Source: Paracoccus methylovorus (GTDB lineage: Bacteria > Pseudomonadota > Alphaproteobacteria > Rhodobacterales > Rhodobacteraceae). Taken from it: a stretch of DNA of 64,000 nucleotides. The position numbers were made by a program, and so were the translations under genes. Under the pieces are notes generated by a model that had not been told where the DNA came from, ran no database searches, and was given only the letters and a program-made list of their open reading frames with translations. Positions 35,994-43,313 of this stretch are shown here, in pieces; position 1 is the stretch's first letter; each line of letters opens with the position of its first letter. The stretch is taken from NCBI RefSeq assembly GCF_016919705.1, contig NZ_CP070371.1, positions 62,001 through 126,000 of the forward strand. The letters are read 5' to 3'.

Positions 35994-36317
35994 GGGCCTG
36001 ACGGGCCTGAAATCGGCGGCTGATGGGCTTGAGATTTTCATGGGGTTAGGGGGCGTCACTTCATGAATATCAATGTCTTAGATATGCTTTTTGGGCCTGA
36101 CGGGCTTGACGGGCCTGAAAATCCCGCGCGCACGTAAGAGGCGTATTCTAGCAAGGCGAAGAAAAAAACGTCTTCCGCGTAAAGGTTAAACTTTCAAGCC
36201 CATCAAGCCCGTCAGGCCCAAAAAGAAAGGTTAACCCATTGAATATAAACAATCGAGGGTAAGGGTTTTCGCCTCATTTTCAAGCCCATTTCCAGTTTCA
36301 CTAAGCCCGTCAAGCCC
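35994..36317. repeat. Cluster of about twelve GGGCYTGA units in two orientations
   Basis: Direct units start at 35994, 36003, 36025, 36093, 36102 and 36111 (for example GGGCCTGACGGGCTTGAC). Inverted units (TCAAGCCC/TCAGGCCC) lie at 36194, 36202, 36211, 36280, about 36302 and 36309. Units often abut with a 9-bp period. The 36087-36120 block and the 36194-36224 block are near-perfect inverted copies of each other and could form a long hairpin around a spacer of about 70 bp. I do not recognise the element. Confidence 0.75.
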
Positions 36318-36332
36318 ACTGCTAAACATCGA

Positions 36333-36377
36333 AATACAATATGTAGTATTTATGATTGATTATAATACAATATGTAG
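36333..36377. promoter_or_regulatory. Two TACAATATGTA boxes 31 bp apart
   Basis: The 14-bp sequence AATACAATATGTAG occurs at 36333-36346 and 36364-36377. Each contains the dyad TACA-ATA-TGTA. The 31-bp spacing equals about three helical turns, so dimers would bind on the same face. The second box ends 15 bp before the ATG at 36393, an ideal operator position for the first left-hand prophage gene. Confidence 0.5.
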
Positions 36378-36392
36378 AGATGGGTTCGCGAA

Positions 36393-36692
36393 ATGAGACA
36401 ACCAGCGAAACACTTCCGAAGAACGACCAGCGATGATCAGGCCAAAGTCATCATCCAGCGGATTATGGCCATCGACTACGAGCTGATGTCCATCGGCACC
36501 GGGGGGTCGAACATGGGCCGGGCCCCGCTCAATGCGAAAGCCTCGGATGTGCTGCTACGGATGCAACGCCAGCTGCGTATCCTGCGCATCGACATGGAGG
36601 TTGAGCGCGGCTTTGATTGCGCGCCTGTTGTCCCGGATCGTCAACCGGCTCGCGTCTGGCCTCGGGCGTATCGGCGGAGGAAAGGCAGATGA
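36393..36692 (+). CDS. Small prophage protein, unknown
   Basis: A 99-aa basic protein with no recognised domain. The middle (DYELMSIGTGGSNMGRAPLN, then AKASDVLLRMQRQLRILRID) is predicted helical; the C-terminus ends in RRRKGR. Its stop overlaps the next gene's ATG (ATGA, 36689-36692), which supports both as real. The two TACA-ATA-TGTA boxes lie just upstream. The position ahead of portal suggests an early or packaging-accessory gene, but this is inference. Confidence 0.55.
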   Translation: MRQPAKHFRRTTSDDQAKVIIQRIMAIDYELMSIGTGGSNMGRAPLNAKASDVLLRMQRQLRILRIDMEVERGFDCAPVVPDRQPARVWPRAYRRRKGR

Positions 36693-36949
36693 TCGGGCAG
36701 ACCTTCGCAGCCGTTGACCGGATCGAGATCGTGGGCGGATCGGCAAGTGGGCTGCGCACCCGTCGCGGTGCGCTGGCGGCGCTCGGGGTGCCAATGACCT
36801 GCCCGGATCGGTTTCTGGTCCTGTTGGTCGAGGATGATGGCGGACAGGCAGTGCTTTGGGACGGTGCGAGCTATGCCGAGGCGATCCTTGGGGCGGAACG
36901 GCGCGCGGTTGTCTGGCGGGTGCCGGTGCTTGACCGGGTGGTCGAGTGA
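36689..36949 (+). CDS. Small prophage protein, unknown
   Basis: An 86-aa protein, MIGQTFAAVDRIEIVGGSAS onward, with no recognised family. It looks like a compact alpha/beta protein rather than a membrane protein. The start ATG at 36689 has a strong ribosome site (GGAGGAAAGG) and overlaps the previous stop by 4 bp, so it is coupled to the gene at 36393. Confidence 0.6.
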   Translation: MIGQTFAAVDRIEIVGGSASGLRTRRGALAALGVPMTCPDRFLVLLVEDDGGQAVLWDGASYAEAILGAERRAVVWRVPVLDRVVE

Positions 36950-37065
36950 GGGCCGGGGGGTGGTCTTCGTCTTTGGCCCTTTGGTGGGGACCGGCGGGGG
37001 GAGGCGAACGCTACATTTGCGCTAAATAGGCTTTTTTCGTTTTAAGTCAAAGCGCTGAAGGTGGT

Positions 37066-37332
37066 ATGTTACGGAAAGTCCGGGGAATGACAATGCTGAA
37101 ACAGGGAAAAAACGATATGCCGCCGCTGGACCGCTGGCGCGTCGATGCGATGCTTGAGCCTGAACGGAAAATCTGGGGGCTGAACCAGATCGCCGAGGTG
37201 CTGGGCGTGAGTGTCAATACGGCCCGCACATGGGCGCAGTTGCCGAATGTGCCGATCTACAAGCCGTCCGGTTCGGGAAGCTATTTTGCCTTCCGCTCCG
37301 AACTTCTCGCATGGCTTCGCCGCAAGACCTAA
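37066..37332 (+). CDS. Phage helix-turn-helix DNA-binding protein
   Basis: An 88-aa protein with a MerR/excisionase-like winged HTH: WGLNQIAEVLGVSVNTARTW (about residues 37-56), followed by a wing strand YKPSGSGSYFAFRSELLAWL. Such a protein ahead of portal may be a small-terminase-like or regulatory DNA binder. Starts at 37087 and 37093 are also possible. No terminase large subunit follows, although that gene normally sits between a small DNA binder and portal. Confidence 0.65.
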   Translation: MLRKVRGMTMLKQGKNDMPPLDRWRVDAMLEPERKIWGLNQIAEVLGVSVNTARTWAQLPNVPIYKPSGSGSYFAFRSELLAWLRRKT

Positions 37333-37334
37333 AC

Positions 37335-37374
37335 GGATTTGTAGGAATTTGGAGGATTTTGTAGGAATTTGGAG
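37335..37374. repeat. 20-bp tandem repeat before the portal gene
   Basis: GGATTTGTAGGAATTTGGAG (37335-37354) is followed directly by a 21-bp near-copy (37354-37374) with one extra T. The repeat fills the spacer between the HTH gene and portal. A role as binding site (possibly for the HTH protein) or as a recombination scar is possible. Confidence 0.65.
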
Positions 37375-37412
37375 CTTCTCTGACCGGCGCGGCACCCCGC
37401 ATAAACTGGTCC

Positions 37413-38627
37413 ATGAGCATCTGGACCTATCTTCGCAAAGCCTTCACGCCCGAGCAAAAGTCGCTCGCCTCGCCCGATGCGGCGATGGAGGTCATCTTCG
37501 GTGCCGAGACAACTTCGGTCGGCGCTGTGGTATCGTCGCAAGCGGCACTGCGGGTGCCCGCCGTCGCCAATGCGATCCAGCTTATCAGCGAGGCGGTTGC
37601 CAGCCTTGACGTGACGGTGAAGCGGATCGAGGGCAGCGCCGAGGTTGATGTTCCCGATCACCCGGCGCTTGCCATCCTGCGCGGTGAGGCGAACGACTGG
37701 ACCTCGGGTTTCGAGATGATCCGGCAGATCGTCATTGACGCCCTGAAAAGCGATGCGGGCGGCCTGGCGTGGGTCAACCGGGTGAACGGCAAGCCGCATG
37801 AGATAATCCGCTACGCCACCTCGGCAATGCGCTTCGACACCGATCTTGAGACGGGCGAGCGGTTCTATTGGCTGATGAATCGACCGATCCCGGCGCGCGA
37901 TGTGATCCACCTGTTGCCGCCGCTGGGTCGTGCGCCCCTGTCGCTGGCGCGGGAAGCTATCGGGATTGCGCTGGCGCTGGACCGTCACGCAAGCAAACTG
38001 TTCACCCGTGGCGCGCGTCCGTCTGGGGCGCTGCTGATCCCGCAAGGCATTGGCGAGGAAGCGGTGAAGGCGGCGCGGAAGGCGTGGCGCACCGCGCATG
38101 AGGGCGAGGATCAGGGCCGCACGGCGATCCTTTATGACGGCATGACGTTCGAGCCGTTCACCTTCAACTCGACCGATGCGCAGTTCCTTGAAAACCGCCG
38201 CTTCCAGATCGAGGAAATCGGGCGGGCGTTCAACATCCCGTCGCCCATGCTTGGCGCATTGGAGCGGGCCACATGGTCCAACTCGGAACAGAAGGGCCGC
38301 GAGTTCCTGTCCTACACCCTTGAGCCGTGGTTGCTGGGGCTGGAAGGGGCGTTGCGGCGGGCGCTGTTTTCGGATGCCGAGCGGCGCGACCATGTGATCC
38401 GCTTCGACCGCGACGACCTGACGCGGGCCGATCTGGCGACCCGCGCGACGGTCATCAACAGCCTGATCGCCAGCCGCACCATCAACCCGAACGAGGGCCG
38501 GGGCTGGCTTGGCGTGCCGCCTCGCCCGGGCGGCGATGAATTCCTTAACCCGAACATCAGCGCGGCACCTGTTCCGCACCTGATCGGAAAGCCCGTTTCC
38601 AAGGAAGAAACCGATGCAACTGAATGA
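37413..38627 (+). CDS. Phage portal protein, HK97 family
   Basis: The ring at the capsid vertex through which DNA enters. The 404-aa length and the sequence (VSSQAALRVPAVANAIQLIS, VIHLLPP, FNIPSPMLGALERATWSNSE and QKGREFLSYTLEPWL) match HK97-type portals. It starts MSIWTYLRKAF and is the first structural gene. The next gene overlaps its end by 14 bp. No terminase precedes it, an important gap in this prophage. Confidence 0.92.
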   Translation: MSIWTYLRKAFTPEQKSLASPDAAMEVIFGAETTSVGAVVSSQAALRVPAVANAIQLISEAVASLDVTVKRIEGSAEVDVPDHPALAILRGEANDWTSGFEMIRQIVIDALKSDAGGLAWVNRVNGKPHEIIRYATSAMRFDTDLETGERFYWLMNRPIPARDVIHLLPPLGRAPLSLAREAIGIALALDRHASKLFTRGARPSGALLIPQGIGEEAVKAARKAWRTAHEGEDQGRTAILYDGMTFEPFTFNSTDAQFLENRRFQIEEIGRAFNIPSPMLGALERATWSNSEQKGREFLSYTLEPWLLGLEGALRRALFSDAERRDHVIRFDRDDLTRADLATRATVINSLIASRTINPNEGRGWLGVPPRPGGDEFLNPNISAAPVPHLIGKPVSKEETDATE

Positions 38628-39000
38628 CATTCTCATGGATGCTCAAGGCCAAGACACCGGGCGCGACTTCGAACTGGTCGATCCTGTGACCGGCCAGCCC
38701 ACCGGGATCAAGCTGCGCATTGCCGGCCCTGACAGCGCCACGCAGGCCCGCGCCCGGTTGCAAATGGTAGATGATCTGGCCGACGCCGCCGATGGCGAGG
38801 GCAAGGTTCCTGCGGCGGATCGTGAGCGGGTGCGGCTCAACACGCTGGCGCGCTGCGTTCTTGGCTGGGAGATCAGCGAAAACGGCGAGCCGGTTCCCTT
38901 CAATCACGCCTCGGTCGTGCGCCTTCTCAGGGCGGCGCTCTGGGTTCAGCAACAGGTCGATGCCTTCGCCTCCGACCGTGCGGCGTTCCGGGGGCAGTGA
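38614..39000 (+). CDS. Phage protein between portal and protease, assembly-chaperone-like
   Basis: A 128-aa protein with a pattern reminiscent of phage tail-assembly chaperones (LARCVLGWEISENGEPVPFN then a helical segment with LLRAALWVQQQVDAFASDR), but the similarity is structural impression only. It overlaps portal by 14 bp with AAGGAAG as ribosome site, and its stop overlaps the protease-capsid start (TGATG). In HK97-type maps this position usually holds a small accessory protein. Confidence 0.6.
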   Translation: MQLNDILMDAQGQDTGRDFELVDPVTGQPTGIKLRIAGPDSATQARARLQMVDDLADAADGEGKVPAADRERVRLNTLARCVLGWEISENGEPVPFNHASVVRLLRAALWVQQQVDAFASDRAAFRGQ

Positions 39001-40526
39001 TGGATCGGATCGAGTTCAAGGCGCAGTTCAGCGTTGACGATGAAGGCCGGATCGAGGGCCTTGCCTCCGTATTCGGGACTGCGGATCGCGGTGGCGATAT
39101 CGTTCACAAGGGCGCGTTTTCCGGCGCATCATTCCCCATTCCCATGCTTGACGGCCACGATCAGGCCGAGGTGATCGGCGTCTGGCAAGAAGGCGTCGAG
39201 ACGAGCGAGGGGCTGCGGGTCAAGGGCAAGCTCACCCTTTCGGTGCCGCGAGCGCGCGAGGTCCGGGACCTGATCATGGACAAGGCCCTGCAAGGCCTTT
39301 CCATCGGTTATCAGGCCACGCGCAAGGCGGCGCGGCGCGGCGGCGGGCGCGATCTTCATGCCGTCGATCTTCTCGAAATCAGCGTGGTTGCGGTGCCGAT
39401 GCACCCCGGCGCGCGCATCACGTCAGCAAAGGACATGACCATGACGGACAAGACCGAAGATAAAACCGTGGACAAGGACGAGGGCGGCATCGCGGCACTG
39501 GAAGCCAAGATGGCCGATCTTGAGAAGAAGGCCGACACCGCGCCGCTGGTAGCACGGCTGGACAAGATCGAGGCCAAGGTGAACCGCCCGCGCGGCGATG
39601 CCGAGGCCGGGGAAGCGGACGAAAAGAAGGCGGCGTTTGTCGAATACCTGCGGTCTGGCGTTGTCGAGGGCAAGGCCCTGACCACGGCCAGCGACACGGC
39701 CAACCACATCCTTGCGCCCGAACAGGTCGAGACGGACTTTCTGCGCAACCTGATCGAGTTCAGCCCGATCCGCACCATCGCGGATGTGCGCAGCACCAGC
39801 GCCGCCAAGGTCATCCTGCCCATCCGCACCAGCGTTACCAACGCGGTCTGGGTTGGCGAGACGCAGGCCCGCACTGGCAGCGCACCGGGTTTCGATCAGG
39901 GGGCTGTCGAGATCAGGGAACTTGCCACCTTTGTTGATATGTCGCTGCAACTCTCCGAGGACAGCGCCAACGTGCTGGGCGAGGTCAATCTGGCCTTGGC
40001 CGAGGACTTCGGCCAGAAGGAAAGCCTTGCCTTCGTCAACGGCAGCACGGCGCTTGAACCCTCGGGCTTCATGGTAAATGCCGACATTGCCGCCACCGAC
40101 AACGGCCATGTTGCAAATCTCGATCCCGATGCACTGATCGCGATGATGTATTCGCTGCCCGCGACCTACCGGCAGGCGGGCACATGGGTGATGAACGGCA
40201 GCACTCTGGCAACCATCCGCACCCTGAAAGACGGGGATGGGCGCTATCTGTGGCAGCCGAGCTATCAGGCCGGACAGCCCGAAACCATCCTTGGCCGTCC
40301 GGTGGTCGAGGCGGTGGACATGCCTGACGTCGCGGAAGATGCCGAACCCATCATTTTCGGGGACTTCAAGCGCGGCTATCGCATCTATGACCGGCTGTCG
40401 CTGTCGATCCTTGCCGATCCGTTCACCCAGCGCCATCTGGGGCTGGCGCGCTATCACGCCCGCCGCCGCGTCGGCGCTGATGTGGTTCGCCCGACCGCCT
40501 TCCGCAAGCTGGTCATGGCCGTCTGA
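39000..40526 (+). CDS. Fused prohead protease and major capsid protein
   Basis: A 508-aa polyprotein. Residues 1-about 145 form an HK97-type prohead serine protease with His53 in MLDGHDQAEVIGVW and Ser101 in ALQGLSIGYQATR. A charged coiled-coil delta region follows (about 150-205, LEAKMADLEKKAD). Then comes the HK97-fold capsid protein (about 225-508, LIEFSPIRTIADVRSTSAAK, TFVDMSLQLSEDS). Most HK97 phages encode protease and capsid separately. The ATG at 39000 overlaps the previous stop; a GTG at 38997 is the alternative. Confidence 0.88.
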   Translation: MDRIEFKAQFSVDDEGRIEGLASVFGTADRGGDIVHKGAFSGASFPIPMLDGHDQAEVIGVWQEGVETSEGLRVKGKLTLSVPRAREVRDLIMDKALQGLSIGYQATRKAARRGGGRDLHAVDLLEISVVAVPMHPGARITSAKDMTMTDKTEDKTVDKDEGGIAALEAKMADLEKKADTAPLVARLDKIEAKVNRPRGDAEAGEADEKKAAFVEYLRSGVVEGKALTTASDTANHILAPEQVETDFLRNLIEFSPIRTIADVRSTSAAKVILPIRTSVTNAVWVGETQARTGSAPGFDQGAVEIRELATFVDMSLQLSEDSANVLGEVNLALAEDFGQKESLAFVNGSTALEPSGFMVNADIAATDNGHVANLDPDALIAMMYSLPATYRQAGTWVMNGSTLATIRTLKDGDGRYLWQPSYQAGQPETILGRPVVEAVDMPDVAEDAEPIIFGDFKRGYRIYDRLSLSILADPFTQRHLGLARYHARRRVGADVVRPTAFRKLVMAV

Positions 40527-40918
40527 TGCCGGTGCGCGCGCCTCGCATATGCTCCTGCGGCAAGGTGGTGGCTTCGGGGGCCACCTGCCCATGCCAGGCG
40601 AAGCGCGCGGCGGAACGCAAGGCGCGGTTCGACAAGACCCGGCCAAACAGCAGCCAGCGCGGCTATGGGCGCAGTTGGGAGAAGGCCCGCAAGGTCTTTC
40701 TCGCGCGGCCCGAGAACCGCTTCTGCAAATGGCCGGGGTGCGATCTGGGCCACAAGGGCGGGCCTGCACTGGCGTCCCATGTCGATCACATCATTCCGCA
40801 CAAGGGCGATTCTGCGCTGCGGGACGATCCGCGCAACTGGCAGGGGCTTTGCGCCCATCATCACAACAGCGCCAAGCAAAGGCTGGAACGGCGCAACATC
40901 CGAAAGGCTATGCCATGA
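40526..40918 (+). CDS. HNH endonuclease
   Basis: A 130-aa phage HNH nuclease. Metal and catalytic residues are seen in ASHVDHIIPHKGD, and LCAHHHNSAKQRLERR closes the fold; an N-terminal zinc ribbon (CSCGKVVASGATCPCQ) and CKWPGC add further cysteines. Such nucleases assist terminase in DNA packaging and normally sit near it. Here it lies between capsid and tail tube, with overlapping starts and stops on both sides (TGATG, ATGA). Confidence 0.88.
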   Translation: MPVRAPRICSCGKVVASGATCPCQAKRAAERKARFDKTRPNSSQRGYGRSWEKARKVFLARPENRFCKWPGCDLGHKGGPALASHVDHIIPHKGDSALRDDPRNWQGLCAHHHNSAKQRLERRNIRKAMP

Positions 40919-41400
40919 CCATCTATGCAACGAACGGCACGCGCGTCTATATCGGCGGGCCTCTTGCCGCGAAATCGGCCGACTTCGTTTTTGCCGACTT
41001 TTCGGCCCAGACGGCGCTCTGGACAGAAATCGGGGAAGCCGAAGGGCTTGGGACCGTGGGCGACACCTCGACCGAGATCACCTTTGATGCCATCGCTTCG
41101 CAGCGGACGCGGCGTCTCAAGGGCGCCCGCAACGCCGGCACCATGGAAATCGTCTGCGGCATCGACGCCAAGGACGAGGGCCAGATTGCGGCCATCGCGG
41201 CTGAAAAGACCCCGCACGACTATGCGATCAAGCTGGTTCTGAACGACGCCCCGGCAGGTGGCACCCCCTCCGAGCGTTACTTCGTCGCCAAGGTCGCATC
41301 GGCTGCGGAACAGTTCGACACCGCCAACTCGGTGATGAAGCTGAATATCTCGCTCTGGGTGAACAGCAATATCGTTCATGTGGATGCGGCCGAGGCCTGA
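40915..41400 (+). CDS. Phage tail tube protein
   Basis: A 161-aa protein forming the inner tail tube. The N-terminus NGTRVYIGG, the central TFDAIASQRTRRLKGARNAG and the C-terminal QFDTANSVMKLNISLWVN fit the siphophage tube family. The ATG at 40915 overlaps the HNH stop (ATGA). The next gene is a weaker paralogue with the same FDxANSVMKL end motif. Finding the tube before the head-tail connector is not the usual HK97 order. Confidence 0.8.
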   Translation: MTIYATNGTRVYIGGPLAAKSADFVFADFSAQTALWTEIGEAEGLGTVGDTSTEITFDAIASQRTRRLKGARNAGTMEIVCGIDAKDEGQIAAIAAEKTPHDYAIKLVLNDAPAGGTPSERYFVAKVASAAEQFDTANSVMKLNISLWVNSNIVHVDAAEA

Positions 41401-41403
41401 GCC

Positions 41404-41871
41404 ATGCTTTACCCGACCGCTGGTGCCCGGCTCTATATCGCCGACGCCCCTGCACGGGGCGCTGGTGGCGTTCTGCCTGTCGCGGGCTGGGTCGAGATCG
41501 GCGAGACGGAAGCCCTTGGTCTGTTGGGCGTGCAATGGGGTGTAGCGTCCACAGATCTGGCAACCGAGGAATATGACGGCCCTGACGGCTACCTGGTTGA
41601 GTATTCCGTGAAGACTGCCCTGCGCCAGTCGCCCATGCAAATTGTCTTGGGCAATGATCCGTCTGATCCGGGGCAGGTGCTTCTCTGGACTGCCGCACGC
41701 TCGACTAACCACTACCCTTTCCGTCTGGTGCTTCCAGATGGCGTCTCAAGCCGGGCGTGGTTCGGGTTGGTTACGGCCCTTGTCGAGGTTTTCGACAGCG
41801 CGAACTCGGTGATGAAGCTGCAAGCGGATGTGCTGCCTGCGACGCCAATCATCCGCAATGATGGAGCCTGA
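41404..41871 (+). CDS. Second tail-tube-like protein
   Basis: A 155-aa paralogue of the preceding protein: both begin with a short GARLYI/GTRVYI strand, contain WVEIGETEALGLLGV or WTEIGEAEGLGTVGD, and end in EVFDSANSVMKLQADV or EQFDTANSVMKLNISL. It may be a minor tube, tail-terminator-proximal or decoration protein. It follows 3 bp after the first copy and probably arose by tandem duplication. Confidence 0.72.
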   Translation: MLYPTAGARLYIADAPARGAGGVLPVAGWVEIGETEALGLLGVQWGVASTDLATEEYDGPDGYLVEYSVKTALRQSPMQIVLGNDPSDPGQVLLWTAARSTNHYPFRLVLPDGVSSRAWFGLVTALVEVFDSANSVMKLQADVLPATPIIRNDGA

Positions 41872-41872
41872 C

Positions 41873-42175
41873 ATGGCAATCGTCACGCTTGAACAGATGA
41901 AAGACCAGCTTGGGTTGACGGCAGATCAGGACGCAGATGACGCCCTGATTTCCGGCAAGATCGAAGCCGCCCAGGATCACGTCGAACGCTTGCTGGGATA
42001 CACCTTTGCCGAGCGTTACCCCGATCCGGCCATCATCCCGGCATCGCTGAAAGAAGCGGTGATGCAGCTTGCCGCATGGTGGTTCGAGAACCGCGAGGCG
42101 GTCAGCGACGTGAGCCGCAGCCTGCCGTTCGGCGTGGCCGAGATTGTCAATGAATATCGAGAGTGGGCGTTCTGA
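41873..42175 (+). CDS. Phage head-tail connector protein (gp6-like)
   Basis: A 100-aa helical protein of the HK97 gp6/DNA-packaging adaptor family: VTLEQMKDQLGLTADQDADD (N-terminal helix), IEAAQDHVERLLGYTF and EAVMQLAAWWFENREAV are typical. It forms the ring between portal and tail. The ATG at 41873 comes one base after the preceding stop; its own stop overlaps the next start (TGATG). Confidence 0.85.
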   Translation: MAIVTLEQMKDQLGLTADQDADDALISGKIEAAQDHVERLLGYTFAERYPDPAIIPASLKEAVMQLAAWWFENREAVSDVSRSLPFGVAEIVNEYREWAF

Positions 42176-42585
42176 TGGCGGATGATGGCGGTCTTTCCAG
42201 CTTCCAGAAGCGCATGCGGGCCATCCCCAAGGCTGCCCGCGAGGCGGTCAAGCCTGCGCTGATGAAATCGGCCTATGAGATACAGGACGCCATGGAGGCG
42301 CTGGCCCCCGAGGATACGGGCGACCTGATAGGCTCGATCACCGTCACCGGGCCGGGGCAATCCACGCCGCCCTATAGCCAGCCGGGCGGCTCAATGGTGG
42401 TCCCTGAAAACGAGGTGGCAATCACTGTGGGCAATACCGCCGTGCGCTATCCCCATCTGGTCGAATACGGCACCGTCAATTCGCAAGCGCAGCCGTTCTT
42501 CTGGCCGGCCTTCCGCATGACCCGAAAGCGGGCCTTGGCTCGCATCAAGCGGGCCATCGGCAAAGCAATCCGGGAGGCGAAATGA
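42175..42585 (+). CDS. HK97 gp10-like protein
   Basis: A 136-aa protein of the HK97 gp10/tail-completion family. LMKSAYEIQDAMEALAPEDT, the conserved TGDLIGSITV and YPHLVEYGT, then AQPFFWPAFRMTRKRALARI at the end are diagnostic. It takes part in joining head and tail. The ATG at 42175 overlaps the connector stop; a GTG at 42163 is less likely. The next gene begins 4 bp before its end. Confidence 0.85.
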   Translation: MADDGGLSSFQKRMRAIPKAAREAVKPALMKSAYEIQDAMEALAPEDTGDLIGSITVTGPGQSTPPYSQPGGSMVVPENEVAITVGNTAVRYPHLVEYGTVNSQAQPFFWPAFRMTRKRALARIKRAIGKAIREAK

Positions 42586-42759
42586 ATATCGATCTGGAAG
42601 TGCAGAAAGCCATCCGCGCCCGCCTGACCACCACTGCCGTGGGCGTTCCCCCGGTGCAGATCCTCGACACCAACCAGAAGCCCGCCGCGCTGCCCGCGAT
42701 TATCCTTGGCGACAGCCAGGCCGTGGACGAGGGCACCAGCCTGCGTCGCGCCCATATCG
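42582..42759 (+). pseudogene. Truncated DUF3168 tail-completion gene
   Basis: The first 59 codons (MNIDLEVQKAIRARLTTTAV... LPAIILGDSQ) are the start of a DUF3168/gp11-like tail-completion protein, in its normal place after gp10. After RRAHI at about 42758 similarity ends and the frame runs into unrelated Arg-rich residues. The rest of the domain is missing. The break joins a terminase scrap, marking a deletion or recombination scar. Confidence 0.65.
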
Positions 42760-42760
42760 G

Positions 42761-42841
42761 GACAAGGCGAAGAAGGCCGAGCATTCGCCCTTCGACCGCG
42801 ACAGCTTCCTGCAATTCAACCTCAACCGCTGGCTGGATCAT
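42761..42841 (+). pseudogene. Fragment of terminase large subunit
   Basis: In the frame starting at 42761 about 26 codons read like the region of a phage terminase large subunit between ATPase and nuclease domains: an Ala/Lys-rich helix, SPFDRDSFLQFNLNRWLD. Nothing before or after in this frame resembles terminase. It is a remnant left at the deletion junction and cannot be functional. Confidence 0.5.
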
Positions 42842-42899
42842 CGCTGCAAGACGAGAACGGGAAGCCCGGCGCGGCCAGCTTGGCAAGGGCCGGTTCGAG

Positions 42900-43313
42900 A
42901 TGCTGGTGAAGGAACTGGTGGCGGTGATCCGGCTGGCGTTCGAGGCTGGCGCGACGGCCACGCTGTTCGGGCTGGAAGGCCCCTTGCGCGCCGGTATCAG
43001 GGCCGACCTCTGCCGGCAGGGCTGGCGCTGGCAGGACGCCGACGACATGGCCCGCGAGATGCTGAACGAAGCTTTCCGGGCGGTGCGGGCCACCCGTCCG
43101 GGCTGGGATGAAGGACAACCGGAATGGATCATTCACGCAGGAACCCTGATCGAGCGGACCCGCTGCGTTCGCTGTCACGTGCCATTGCCCGAGGGTCATT
43201 TCAAGTTCTGCGGGGACGTGTGCAAGAGCAGTTATCACAGCAACCTCAGCCTGCTGAAAAGCGCGGGGGAGGATCAAGTGATAAAGATCGTGACGAAGCA
43301 TCGCTCGATCTGA
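42900..43313 (+). CDS. Phage protein with C-terminal zinc finger
   Basis: A 137-aa reading from ATG 42900 (MLVKELVAVIRLAFEAGATA). The first 90 residues are helical and of unknown fold; a CxxC...CxxxC zinc finger, CVRCHVPLPEGHFKFCGDVC, lies near residues 95-114. A TTGAGATG context gives only a weak ribosome site (AAGGG). The next gene continues with similar fingers in the -1 frame, so the two may be one broken or frameshifted gene. Confidence 0.55.
   Translation: MLVKELVAVIRLAFEAGATATLFGLEGPLRAGIRADLCRQGWRWQDADDMAREMLNEAFRAVRATRPGWDEGQPEWIIHAGTLIERTRCVRCHVPLPEGHFKFCGDVCKSSYHSNLSLLKSAGEDQVIKIVTKHRSI

Larger units (their letters stand above)
35549..36392. other. 844-bp gene-free region at the left edge of the prophage
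   Basis: No convincing protein gene is seen. It holds the proA leader with a long inverted repeat, three AAGCGCTT palindromes, about a dozen GGGCYTGA-type units in two orientations, and two TACA-N3-TGTA boxes; each is described on its own. It is locally much richer in A and T after 36,130 than the flanking chromosome, which suggests foreign DNA. Confidence 0.7.

Noticed and set aside
35755..36066. 103-codon plus-strand open frame in the left prophage spacer
   Set aside because: No ribosome site, no domain, mixed composition, and it runs into the GGGCYTGA repeats.
35994..36317. CRISPR array
   Set aside because: Units are 9 bp, abut without spacers of constant size and occur in both orientations; no cas genes.
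37413..42759. Gene transfer agent cluster
   Set aside because: A linked integrase, excisionase-like gene and Arc repressors, HNH nuclease and tube-gene order point to an integrated phage rather than an RcGTA-type cluster.
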